A DNA stretch of 7,656 bases from an uncultured Sulfurovum sp. (GCA_937938065.1 CALDBH010000012.1:1-7656); one strand, 5' to 3'; positions 1 through 6,992 are shown, counted from the first letter of the stretch. Program-made: numbers and translations. Notes: generated by a model from the sequence alone, not told the origin.

Positions 1-564
1 ATATTGACAGCGAAGAATGTAGAGGGTAAACTTTACATCGTAGTTGACAAGGATCCTGCCCAAGAAACAACCTCTAGTGAAAAAGAGACAACTGCACCTG
101 TAAAAAGGGCTACAGCAACCAAAACTTCTATACCTGCAACAGACAACAAAGACTATAAAGCATTGTTGAAGGCCAAAGATGAGACTATCTCGGTACTCAA
201 AGGCACGGTTAAAGACCTTAAAAAATCCAATAAACAGATCTCTTCAACACTTAAAGGAGAGATAGACTTACTCAAAGAGGCATTTCATGAGATGCGTACA
301 CTCTATGTCCATCAATTAGAGCAAAAAAAACCTCAAGAGGCAATAGAAGTGATCTCGGAAGAAGAGAGTGTGGATGTTGAAGAAGACCGTTGGATAGGAC
401 TTAAAAAGTTCTTCAAACAGCATAAGATCACAAAAGAAAAAGACCAGGCTAAAATCACAAAACGTTTGAAAAAAGCGTATAGATCTGGTGATGAACGCAT
501 TATGGGAGTGGAAGATAAACTTAAGTTCAATGCAAACAAAAGCTATAAGGATATCTTGAAATAA
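1..564 (+). CDS. Coiled-coil protein of unknown function, 3' part (5' end outside window)
   Basis: The frame is open from base 1 and ends at TAA 562-564, so this is the C-terminal part (187 residues visible) of a gene that begins upstream. The first residues (TAKNVEGKLYIVVD) look like the end of a small helix-turn-helix or MerR-like unit, a pattern of the type 'GKLxxxxxxGKLYI'. Next comes a Thr/Ser/Lys-rich linker (about residues 20-48), then a charged heptad-like coiled coil (about 50-112), an acidic stretch (about 113-129), and a basic C-terminal module beginning with Trp-Ile-Gly-Leu-Lys-Lys (about 130-187). This layout resembles the uncharacterised DUF3972 family of Campylobacterales; that assignment is from memory and moderately uncertain. 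The stop overlaps the chaA start by one base, so the two are probably co-transcribed. Function is unknown; DNA binding by the missing N-terminus is only a guess. Confidence 0.75.
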   Translation: MLTAKNVEGKLYIVVDKDPAQETTSSEKETTAPVKRATATKTSIPATDNKDYKALLKAKDETISVLKGTVKDLKKSNKQISSTLKGEIDLLKEAFHEMRTLYVHQLEQKKPQEAIEVISEEESVDVEEDRWIGLKKFFKQHKITKEKDQAKITKRLKKAYRSGDERIMGVEDKLKFNANKSYKDILK

Positions 565-1655
565 TGCAACTTCTTAAAGAATTTTCAAAAGAGTATAGTC
601 TCTTCGCCGCTATAATCGCTTATTTTGTGATCAGCCATTTTGAGCATACTTTAGTACAGACAACCTTAGGAAACTTCATAGGTTTTGCTGTTTTGTTTGC
701 AGTCATCATGTATGCAGCGATGTCTGTGGCACACCATGCAGAGATGTTGGCAGAAAAATTTGGAGAGCCTTACGGGACATTGATCTTAACCATCTCTGCC
801 GTGGTGGTTGAGATAGTCATCATCGCTATTATGATGGTACATGAGCATAATCCGGTGTTGGCACGTGATACCATCTATGCAGCCATTATGCTTGATATCA
901 ATGCCTTGCTGGGATTGGCGGCGATCATAGGGGGGATCAAGTACGGTGAACAGCCTTACAATGTGGATTCTTCAAACTCTTATCTCTCCATGCTTCTTGT
1001 TGCCATAGGTATCGCTATGGTGGTACCGCATTTTATGGATGCTGCTCATATCGATAACTTTATGATGTTTAATGTGGGGATGTTTGTCTTGCTCTATATT
1101 ACATTTACACGTATACAGGTAGCGTCGCATAAATACTTTTTTGAGTATGAACCTAAAGAAGCCGAAGCATGTGAAGCAGAGGGTAACTGCGAACATCATC
1201 ACAATATCAACGGATGGTACCACAGTGTGAATCTTGTTGTAGCGATCGTCACAATCGGGATACTTTCTGAAATTCTGGCTATATTTATGGGCAACACGAT
1301 GAAAACATACGGATTGCCTCTTTCTATAGCTGCGGTAGGTGTAGCCGTTATTTCTGCTGCACCAGAGCTTATTACTGCTGTACGTGCGGCGCTGGATAAT
1401 CGTATGCAAACTGTTGTCAATATCGCTCTGGGAGCTTCTTTGGCAACCATACTTTTAACTGTCCCCGCTGTGATCATCGTGACTCGTTACATGGGTATGG
1501 ATCTTAACCTTGCGATTACCCCGGTACAAGGGGTAATGTTAGGGTTGACCCTGCTTGTCAGTATCGTAAACTTCAACGACGGTGAAACCAATATGCTGGA
1601 AGGTTTCTTACATGTGATCTTGTTTGTGGTGTTTGTTTACCTGTTATTTATTTAA
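564..1655 (+). CDS. chaA: ChaA-type calcium/sodium-potassium:proton antiporter
   Basis: This is an inner-membrane cation/H+ exchanger of the CaCA superfamily, exporting Ca2+ (and in E. coli ChaA also Na+ and K+) against protons. The 363 residues match the usual ChaA length of about 366. Both alpha repeats are visible. Alpha-1 has HHAEMLAEKFGEPYGTL at about 57-73 and a membrane Glu at 83. Alpha-2 has AAPELITAVRAALDNR at about 265-280 (Glu268), followed by NIALGASLATI. Around ten hydrophobic segments are present. The central loop (about 194-213) is acidic and ends in Cys-Glu-His-His-His, equivalent to the acidic/His loop of E. coli ChaA. The ATG overlaps the upstream stop (TAATG). An AAGGA lies at 547-551, 12 nt before the start, a slightly long spacing, so translational coupling is likely. 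The family call is firm; the preferred ion is not decidable from sequence. Confidence 0.93.
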   Translation: MQLLKEFSKEYSLFAAIIAYFVISHFEHTLVQTTLGNFIGFAVLFAVIMYAAMSVAHHAEMLAEKFGEPYGTLILTISAVVVEIVIIAIMMVHEHNPVLARDTIYAAIMLDINALLGLAAIIGGIKYGEQPYNVDSSNSYLSMLLVAIGIAMVVPHFMDAAHIDNFMMFNVGMFVLLYITFTRIQVASHKYFFEYEPKEAEACEAEGNCEHHHNINGWYHSVNLVVAIVTIGILSEILAIFMGNTMKTYGLPLSIAAVGVAVISAAPELITAVRAALDNRMQTVVNIALGASLATILLTVPAVIIVTRYMGMDLNLAITPVQGVMLGLTLLVSIVNFNDGETNMLEGFLHVILFVVFVYLLFI

Positions 1656-1657
1656 AG

Positions 1658-2485
1658 CTATACAAATAGTCCTACTAATTTGCTCACGACTTCGTCATCT
1701 GTGAATATCTTGACAGAACGAATGTCGTAGCGGGCAAAGTGTTCATATAGTTTCTCATCATTCTCTTTGAGTTTTGCAAGATACTTTTCTATACTTCTTT
1801 GACCAAAATAGGTATCTATCTTTTTAGAGTCTTGCGGGTGAGAGAGTGTGACTTCTCCAAGTTTTTTAGGCACTTCTTCTGCCCTGTCCCGGAGTATTAT
1901 CGCAATGACTTCGTGTTTTTGTGACAGCAGGGACAAGTCGACTTCTTCTAAAAAATCACTCAGAATAAACAGAAGAGAAGGTTTATGAAGCCTCTTAAAA
2001 AGATCTTGTATCGCCGTATTCTGATTCAGTGTACTGTTCAGCAGAGATGCATCATGGAGTGTTTGCGAGAACTGTTCTATGTGATAGAGCTGTTTGGTTG
2101 GTGGTGTCGCATGGGTTTGCTCTTGGGTATATCGTATCCCTGTAAAGAGATCATTGTTTTGTTGCGCGGCATAGCCTAAGATCGTGGCTACTTCGGTCAG
2201 CTTCTCTTGTTTGGCATTTCCTGAGCCAAAATAGAGGCTTGCATCCATGAGGGCAGCTACTACGACAGAGAGTTCACGATTGGCATGTAACTCTTTGATG
2301 TAGGGATGACCCAACTTTGCTGAGATGGTCCAGTTTATCTTACGGATGTCATCACCCATCTGGTATTCTCGCAATTCTGAAAAGTCATACCCCTCTCCGT
2401 GGAGCTTTGAGAGATTGTGCCCACTAAGTAGCGTGTAAACCTGGTGTCGGGCTTTGAGTTGCAGTGCTTTGAGGGCTGTATTCAT
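1658..2485 (-). CDS. DUF58 (VWA-like) protein of the MoxR/Bat cluster
   Basis: DUF58 proteins are almost always encoded beside moxR and are thought to act with the AAA+ ATPase. This one has 275 residues and no membrane segment, so it is probably cytoplasmic. The DUF58 core is clear: GEGYDFSELREYQMGDDIRKINW at about 30-52, then SAKLGHPYIKE at 55-65. The VWA-like fold follows, with Asp81-Ala-Ser83 at the end of a hydrophobic strand and a second strand ending ILSD (Asp177). Family members usually read DxSxSMxFGS at the first site. Here it is DASLYFGS, two residues shorter and lacking the second Ser, so metal binding may be altered. The ATG overlaps the moxR stop by one base (TAATG) and no good Shine-Dalgarno is seen, so translation is probably coupled to moxR. 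It is the last gene of the operon and ends 2 bp from the convergent chaA end. Confidence 0.9.
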   Translation of the reverse strand: MNTALKALQLKARHQVYTLLSGHNLSKLHGEGYDFSELREYQMGDDIRKINWTISAKLGHPYIKELHANRELSVVVAALMDASLYFGSGNAKQEKLTEVATILGYAAQQNNDLFTGIRYTQEQTHATPPTKQLYHIEQFSQTLHDASLLNSTLNQNTAIQDLFKRLHKPSLLFILSDFLEEVDLSLLSQKHEVIAIILRDRAEEVPKKLGEVTLSHPQDSKKIDTYFGQRSIEKYLAKLKENDEKLYEHFARYDIRSVKIFTDDEVVSKLVGLFV

Positions 2486-3432
2486 TAGGGTATCGGCAAA
2501 GTCTCAATGATAGAAGAGATGATCTCATCTGTATGTATCCCTTTGGCTCTGGCCTCATAAGAAAGGACGATACGGTGACGCAGTACATTGTGGATCACAT
2601 ATCCGATATCTGCAGGACTCACAAAATCATTGCCCCGTAAAAAGGCTTTGGCTTTGGCTGCCTTGTAGAGGTCTATAGATGCTCTTGGACTTGCTCCGAA
2701 CATAATGTTCTCAGCAATGTCATCCAGTCCAAACCTGGCAGGTTCTCTTGTGGCAGAGATGATCTGCACCATGTAACGTTCCAGTTCTTTATCGACATGT
2801 ATCTTGCATATTTCTGCCTGAAGTGCATGTAGATCTTCTATGCTCAGTACCGCTTGCACTTCACCGAAACTTTTACTTGCAGCTTTACGCATGATGTCGA
2901 GTTCTTCTTCTTCAGAGTTGTGTTGTACGACAATTTTCATCATAAACCTATCCAACTGAGCTTCTGGGAGTGCGTAGACTCCTTCTTGTTCTATGGGGTT
3001 TTGTGTTGCCATAACAAGAAATGGGCTCTCAAGTTTAAAGGTCTCTTCGGCAATGGTAACCTGTCTCTCCTGCATCACTTCAAGCAGGGCAGATTGTACT
3101 TTAGCAGGGGCACGGTTGATTTCGTCTGCGAGGAGCAGGTTCGTAAAAAGAGGACCTTTTTTGATGCTGAAACTATGGTTCTGCGGATTGTAGATCTGTG
3201 CACCAATAATATCTGAAGGCAAGAGATCAGGGGTGAACTGTATACGTTTAGAGTCTAATCCTATAGCACGTGATAGGGCATTGATAGTGGTGGTCTTTGC
3301 AAGTCCGGGTACACCTTCTACAAGGATGTGTCCATCACAAAGCAGCCCTATGAGCAAACCTTCTATCATGGCTTCCTGGCCTATGACGGCTTTGCTTAGT
3401 TCGTTTTTGAGTGTGTTTATCTGTTCATTCAT
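2485..3432 (-). CDS. moxR: MoxR-family AAA+ ATPase
   Basis: This is a cytoplasmic AAA+ ATPase of the MoxR subfamily, a chaperone-like group that works with VWA-domain proteins in cofactor insertion or complex assembly. At 315 residues it has normal length and all motifs are intact: Walker A GVPGLAKT at 40-47, Walker B LLLADEINRA at 99-108 (Asp103, Glu104), sensor 1 ATQNP at 142-146, the LDRF motif at 160-163 carrying the putative arginine finger, and sensor 2 GASPRA at 246-251. The chosen ATG overlaps the batD stop (ATGA) and is preceded by AGGAG on the minus strand (3442-3438) with 5 nt spacing, the strongest Shine-Dalgarno in the operon. That may mean moxR is made in excess over the membrane subunits, as expected for a hexameric ring; this stoichiometry is inference. 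The symbol is a family label; the client protein is unknown. Confidence 0.95.
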   Translation of the reverse strand: MNEQINTLKNELSKAVIGQEAMIEGLLIGLLCDGHILVEGVPGLAKTTTINALSRAIGLDSKRIQFTPDLLPSDIIGAQIYNPQNHSFSIKKGPLFTNLLLADEINRAPAKVQSALLEVMQERQVTIAEETFKLESPFLVMATQNPIEQEGVYALPEAQLDRFMMKIVVQHNSEEEELDIMRKAASKSFGEVQAVLSIEDLHALQAEICKIHVDKELERYMVQIISATREPARFGLDDIAENIMFGASPRASIDLYKAAKAKAFLRGNDFVSPADIGYVIHNVLRHRIVLSYEARAKGIHTDEIISSIIETLPIP

Positions 3433-4574
3433 ATCTGCTCCTCTGCCTCTTGTTTAACTTTGTTCAAATTGATTTTACCATTTCCATATAAAGAAGCTTC
3501 CAGTTTCTCTATGCTTGAAGTAAAATGTCTGCTGTCTGCTGCAATAAGAACTTGTAGTAAAGCTTTTTCATCTTTACAGTTCTGTATCTTTTGGATCAAG
3601 GGATGGCTCTCTTTCTGGCTCTGTCTCTTTTTCCATTTCCAGCTAAGTGCAGTGAGATATCCTGCAGCAAATACTACGATGTAGCCCAACAGTGTGCTGA
3701 GCCAAGACCAGTCTTCCTTCAAAACATCCGGTGAGTCTACTTTGTCAACCAAACTATGTGCAGCTACTTCCTGAATGTCAAAATGTTGTGAAGGCACTTC
3801 AAGTATGTAGCTTTTTTCTCTTTGAGGGTCAAATGCTTTAAGAACGATAGGAGAGAGTGTAAAGCTTTGACTATGTGAAAGTGCCATCGGATAGGTTACA
3901 GTGCTTTGTGTACCTTTGGGTGTAGTGATTGACTTGACAATAGGTTTTTCTGTAAAGCGTGTAAAGTTACCATCTTTAGGAAGTAAAGAATCCAATAGTG
4001 GAGGGTACCCCCTCCCTTTGATACTTACTTGTAAAGGCAAAGGCTCATAGGCTTTTGCTTGATGTTTCTTAATGCTGTGTGTGAGGCTGAAATCACCTAC
4101 AAGTGCTGTCCCTTCAGGCAGTGGGTTAACCTGAAGTTTCAAAGGAGGTAAATTGATCTGCGTGTCTGTCGTGACCAATGTTTTTACATTATCTCTATCA
4201 CCTGAAAAACTATACGCGATACTCTCATCTGTCGTAATTTTTTTAAGAAGATTGAACGTGATATTGATGTCACCAGACCTTAGAGGGTATATAATATAGA
4301 CATAATGGACTTTGGCATTGTGATAGCTGTCTGTTTCTTGGATGTCAAGTCTTTGAAACGTGTAATCTTCACTCTTGTTGATATTAAAGTTAAAGAGCAT
4401 AACAACATCACGGTTGGTTTGATTAAGATCGAGTGTAAGGATTACAGCTTCTTTTACATAGGGATCTTGTTTGTCTACATTGAAAGTATGGGTAAAGTCT
4501 TCAGCTTGTAGTATGCTAAAGCTCAAAAACAAAAATATGACAGGCAAAAAGGTGTTACCAAGGTTGTTTTTCAC
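3429..4574 (-). CDS. batD: BatD-like exported, membrane-anchored protein (GTG start preferred)
   Basis: BatD proteins are exported beta-rich proteins with one C-terminal membrane helix, found in Bat aerotolerance clusters. From the GTG at 4574 the product is 381 residues. It starts fMKNNLGNTFLP, followed by a hydrophobic core and LQA-ED, a convincing signal peptide cleaved near residue 24. The family hallmark PLPEGTALVGDFSL lies at about 151-164, followed by a repeated Ig-like pattern with GRGYPPLLDSLLP. A membrane helix spans about 293-311. The basic cytoplasmic tail of about 70 residues ends IEKLEASLYGNGKINL. An in-frame ATG at 4601 would give 390 residues, adding MSSSIKDIY, but has no good Shine-Dalgarno. 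The GTG has AAAGGA 7 nt upstream and keeps the signal peptide compact, so I prefer it. The gene overlaps the upstream gene by 20 nt and moxR by 4 nt. The BatD assignment is firm at family level; the molecular role is unproven. Confidence 0.85.
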   Translation of the reverse strand: MKNNLGNTFLPVIFLFLSFSILQAEDFTHTFNVDKQDPYVKEAVILTLDLNQTNRDVVMLFNFNINKSEDYTFQRLDIQETDSYHNAKVHYVYIIYPLRSGDINITFNLLKKITTDESIAYSFSGDRDNVKTLVTTDTQINLPPLKLQVNPLPEGTALVGDFSLTHSIKKHQAKAYEPLPLQVSIKGRGYPPLLDSLLPKDGNFTRFTEKPIVKSITTPKGTQSTVTYPMALSHSQSFTLSPIVLKAFDPQREKSYILEVPSQHFDIQEVAAHSLVDKVDSPDVLKEDWSWLSTLLGYIVVFAAGYLTALSWKWKKRQSQKESHPLIQKIQNCKDEKALLQVLIAADSRHFTSSIEKLEASLYGNGKINLNKVKQEAEEQI

Positions 4575-6087
4575 GTATATATCCTTTATTGATGAGCTCA
4601 TAGACTTTAGAGCCTAGTGGGTGTTGTTCTTGACTATCATCACTTATAAGTTTGCTCTTTTCCTGTTCTTTTTGTGTCTGGCTCTCTCCTCCACCGCCAC
4701 TTCCCGAACTCGGTTCATCTTCGCTTTTTGACTCTTCACTCTCTTCTTGCGACTCACTTTTACTGGAAGAGGAGTCTTGTGACTTAGGATGGGCGATACC
4801 CAGATCTGCACTCTTTTGATCACTCAGCAGAGCAACCAGATGCAGGTTATGTTTGGCATCTGTATCTTCACCCAATTGTAATACTTTAGTATAGTAAACT
4901 TTGGCTTTATCATACGATTCGAGCATGGCATAGGCATTGCCGATGTTGTAGTAGAGCTGTTGCTTGATCTCTGGTGAGGTAGAACGAATAGATTTGTAGG
5001 TTTGGATCGCTTTTTTAAAGGCGCGTTGTTTGTAGTAAGTGTTCGCCAGTACCATTTGGCTTTGTAAAGAACGTATTTTTATCTGTTTCAACTGTCTTTT
5101 TGTCTCATTAAAATCAGACCCATTGTAACTTTTATAAGCACGATTTAAATGGTAATTGTCAAGAATAGAGGCTTCGGCCTGCACCCCTAAAAGTGTAAAA
5201 AGTATAAGCAGGTATTTGACAGCACGTGTATGGACCATAAAGAACAACAAGAGAGCCAAGCTCAGAGGTATTTGATAAAGCTCCAGGTAATGCCGTTGCA
5301 TCTTCTCTACGCTTTGTGCTTTGTTGGCATTGCTTTGCAGGGCATCATTGAGGTTGCCTGCTGTTGCTTGAGGTGTATTTGATGCAGTAAAGTAAGCACC
5401 TGAGACTGATGATGCCAGTGATTCTAAAAGAGGGTTGACACGAGAGATGACAAGGTTGTCTTCTTTGTCTTTAAGCAGGCTTCCATCTTTGTTTTGAATG
5501 GTCGTTCCCTGTGTGGTTCCCAGTGCTAAGATAGTTAAAGCGATATCGGAATTTTGTACAAGGGTTGTGAGTTTTTCGAGCTTCTCCTCTTCGCCTCCGT
5601 CTGTCATCAGTACAAGGTTTTTATGTCCCATCTTCATAGAAGCGAGTTTTTTAAACAGTTTTTCCAGAGAAGTCCCTTTTGTGAGGATGAACTCCGGATT
5701 GAGATTTTCAAGTGCAACATTGATGAGTGCATGATCTGTGGTAGGAGGAGAGAGCAGCAGAGGGTTTGTTGTAAAGGCAATGAGCATAATGTTGTCACCA
5801 GGATTTGCCTGAAGCAATGCAGAGATGGTCTCTTTGGCAAAGTCATAACGGGTAGGGCTTATGTCCGTGGCTTTCATAGAGTATGAAACATCCAGTGCAA
5901 TGATAATGTCTTTTGCTTCTATACTTGCTTCTTGTAAAGCCTCTTCCTGTACAGGACGGGCGAGTGTCACTACAATAAGCATAAGAATGATGAGATGTAC
6001 CACGTGCATCAGTTTACGTGAACTGCTCCATAAAAGTAAGGCCAAAGGGAGCAGCAGCCATAAAAAGCTTGGGTAGAGAAGTGTCAT
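4555..6087 (-). CDS. batB: BatB-BatC fusion: membrane VWA protein with TPR domain
   Basis: The 510 residues combine two normally separate Bat proteins. Residues 1-44 hold two membrane helices joined by a short basic loop (SSSRK). A VWA domain at about 58-250 has an intact MIDAS: DVSYS 66-70, Thr in GTSL near 139, and Asp163 in LMTDGG. Helices at about 268-284 and 288-304 follow. The BatC part has TPR repeats at about 342-410 (ANTYYKQRAFKKAIQTY; YYNIGNAYAMLESYDKAKVYY), a Ser/Glu/Gly-rich linker at about 436-480, and an ordered-looking tail KVYELINKGYIREKQPW. The positive-inside rule places both the VWA and TPR domains in the periplasm. The second half begins like a signal peptide (VKYLLILFTLLGVQA-EA), which supports a gene fusion. 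The ATG overlaps the batA stop (ATGA) and follows AAGGGG at suitable spacing. Likely role: scaffold or core of the Bat complex with BatA and BatD. The domain calls are firm, the function inferred. Confidence 0.92.
   Translation of the reverse strand: MTLLYPSFLWLLLPLALLLWSSSRKLMHVVHLIILMLIVVTLARPVQEEALQEASIEAKDIIIALDVSYSMKATDISPTRYDFAKETISALLQANPGDNIMLIAFTTNPLLLSPPTTDHALINVALENLNPEFILTKGTSLEKLFKKLASMKMGHKNLVLMTDGGEEEKLEKLTTLVQNSDIALTILALGTTQGTTIQNKDGSLLKDKEDNLVISRVNPLLESLASSVSGAYFTASNTPQATAGNLNDALQSNANKAQSVEKMQRHYLELYQIPLSLALLLFFMVHTRAVKYLLILFTLLGVQAEASILDNYHLNRAYKSYNGSDFNETKRQLKQIKIRSLQSQMVLANTYYKQRAFKKAIQTYKSIRSTSPEIKQQLYYNIGNAYAMLESYDKAKVYYTKVLQLGEDTDAKHNLHLVALLSDQKSADLGIAHPKSQDSSSSKSESQEESEESKSEDEPSSGSGGGGESQTQKEQEKSKLISDDSQEQHPLGSKVYELINKGYIREKQPW
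4582..4587 (-). promoter_or_regulatory. Ribosome binding site deciding the batD start
   Basis: On the minus strand, AAAGGA is followed by TATATAC (7 nt) and then GTG at 4574-4572. The in-frame ATG 27 nt further upstream (4601-4599) has no purine-rich site at normal distance. This favours GTG as the batD start. The site lies inside the last codons of the batB-batC fusion gene. Confidence 0.65.
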
Positions 6088-6992
6088 CTTTCACCCCTTT
6101 TTGACCAGAGTACCCAGAGTAAAAGCAATATAAACACCAAGGCTAAAGGGTAAAGGATAAGCATCCTTTGGTTGAGATAGTTTTCGCTTCTTATCACGCT
6201 GGGTTCCAGAGTATTGATCTCTTCATATATTTTTGAAAGAGCTTCTGCTGAAGCAGCAGCATAATTTTTGGCGCCACTCTCTTTCGCAATAGTCTCAAGC
6301 AGTGACACATCATAATCAGACTTCTTTCCTATCCCTATGGTATAGATCTTGATGCCTAACTCTTTGGCCTTTTTGACAGCCTCTTTGGGTGAATGTTGTC
6401 CTGCATTATGGTAACCGTCTGTGAGCAGGATGATGGCTTTGTTCTTGGCTTCACCATAAGAGAGGGTACGGATGGACTGCATGATGGCATCTCCTAAAGC
6501 CGTGCTTTCTCCTGCAAGTCCGACATTGGTCATTTCAAGCAGATAAGAGAGTGACTCGAGGTCATAGGTGAGAGGTGAAGCAGTGTAGGCAAAGGTACCA
6601 AAAACGACAACCCCCATGTTGTCATCAAAACGTTTGGCAATGAAGTCTTTGGAGAGTTCGGTGGTTATATCATATTTGGTTTTCATGCGATCTTTGATAT
6701 GAAACCCGCTCTGTGCCATAGAGCCACTCGCATCGATAGCAAGAATGAGGTCTCGTCCTTTTTTATGTTGATCAGAACTCGCATCATAGACAAAAGGTTT
6801 TGCAAGGGCAAAGACCATCAGTGTAAACAGTCCCATTTTCAGCCAAGGTTCCCAACTTAAAAGAGGACTCTGCCTTGTGATCCACGACAACTTAGGAAAA
6901 TAGTAGGGTTTACTATACTGTTTACACCAGAGAAAACACGGTAACAGCAAAAGTAGAACCAATAGGTATGGCGAACCAAATGTGAAATGCAT
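6084..6992 (-). CDS. batA: BatA-like membrane VWA-domain protein
   Basis: This is the first gene of the operon and encodes 302 residues with the typical BatA layout. There are N-terminal membrane helices at about 8-22 and 52-66, a VWA domain at about 78-262, and a C-terminal helix at about 277-296 ending in the basic tail SKRGER. The MIDAS metal site is complete: DASGS at 87-91, Thr164 in GESTALGDAI, and Asp192 in LLTDGYHNAG. Charges flanking the helices (CKQYSK between helices 1 and 2; SKRGER at the end) suggest these parts are cytoplasmic and the VWA domain periplasmic. BatA proteins are thought to form a complex with BatB and to be served by MoxR. The ATG at 6992 gives a normal family start (hydrophobic helix right after MHFTFGSPY), although no clear Shine-Dalgarno precedes it. 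Its stop overlaps the next start by ATGA. The batA symbol reflects family and position. Confidence 0.92.
   Translation of the reverse strand: MHFTFGSPYLLVLLLLLPCFLWCKQYSKPYYFPKLSWITRQSPLLSWEPWLKMGLFTLMVFALAKPFVYDASSDQHKKGRDLILAIDASGSMAQSGFHIKDRMKTKYDITTELSKDFIAKRFDDNMGVVVFGTFAYTASPLTYDLESLSYLLEMTNVGLAGESTALGDAIMQSIRTLSYGEAKNKAIILLTDGYHNAGQHSPKEAVKKAKELGIKIYTIGIGKKSDYDVSLLETIAKESGAKNYAAASAEALSKIYEEINTLEPSVIRSENYLNQRMLILYPLALVFILLLLWVLWSKRGER

Noticed and set aside
4..6. TTG near the left edge as the true start of the first gene
   Set aside because: The frame is open to base 1 with no stop before it, no upstream sequence is available to show a ribosome site, and the residues after it look like the end of a domain rather than a protein start.
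972..1477. Open frames on the strand opposite chaA
   Set aside because: They lie antisense to a clearly conserved transporter, have no family features, and show composition expected from reading a membrane-protein gene backwards.
1515..1537. Perfect 8-bp inverted repeat (ATTACCCC / GGGGTAAT, 7-nt loop), followed by AGGGTTGACCCT, inside chaA
   Set aside because: It lies in well-conserved coding sequence about 115 nt before the stop, has no T-run, and one 8-bp stem of this loop size is expected about once by chance in a window this long.
2854..3216. Open frame on the + strand inside moxR
   Set aside because: It is antisense to an intact AAA+ gene and its translation (Phe/Cys-rich) shows no recognisable domain.
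4648..4782. Ser/Glu/Gly-coding low-complexity stretch as a DNA repeat array
   Set aside because: Codons vary along the stretch and no unit repeats at fixed spacing; it is protein low complexity, not a tandem DNA repeat.
5169..5180. Short hairpin AGGC-TTCG-GCCT at the BatB-BatC seam
   Set aside because: The 4-bp stem is inside coding sequence; on the transcribed strand the loop is CGAA, not the stable UUCG, and no T-run follows.
5498..5886. Open frames on the + strand inside the batB-batC gene
   Set aside because: They lie entirely within the conserved VWA coding region on the other strand, with no promoter or ribosome site, so they are shadow frames.
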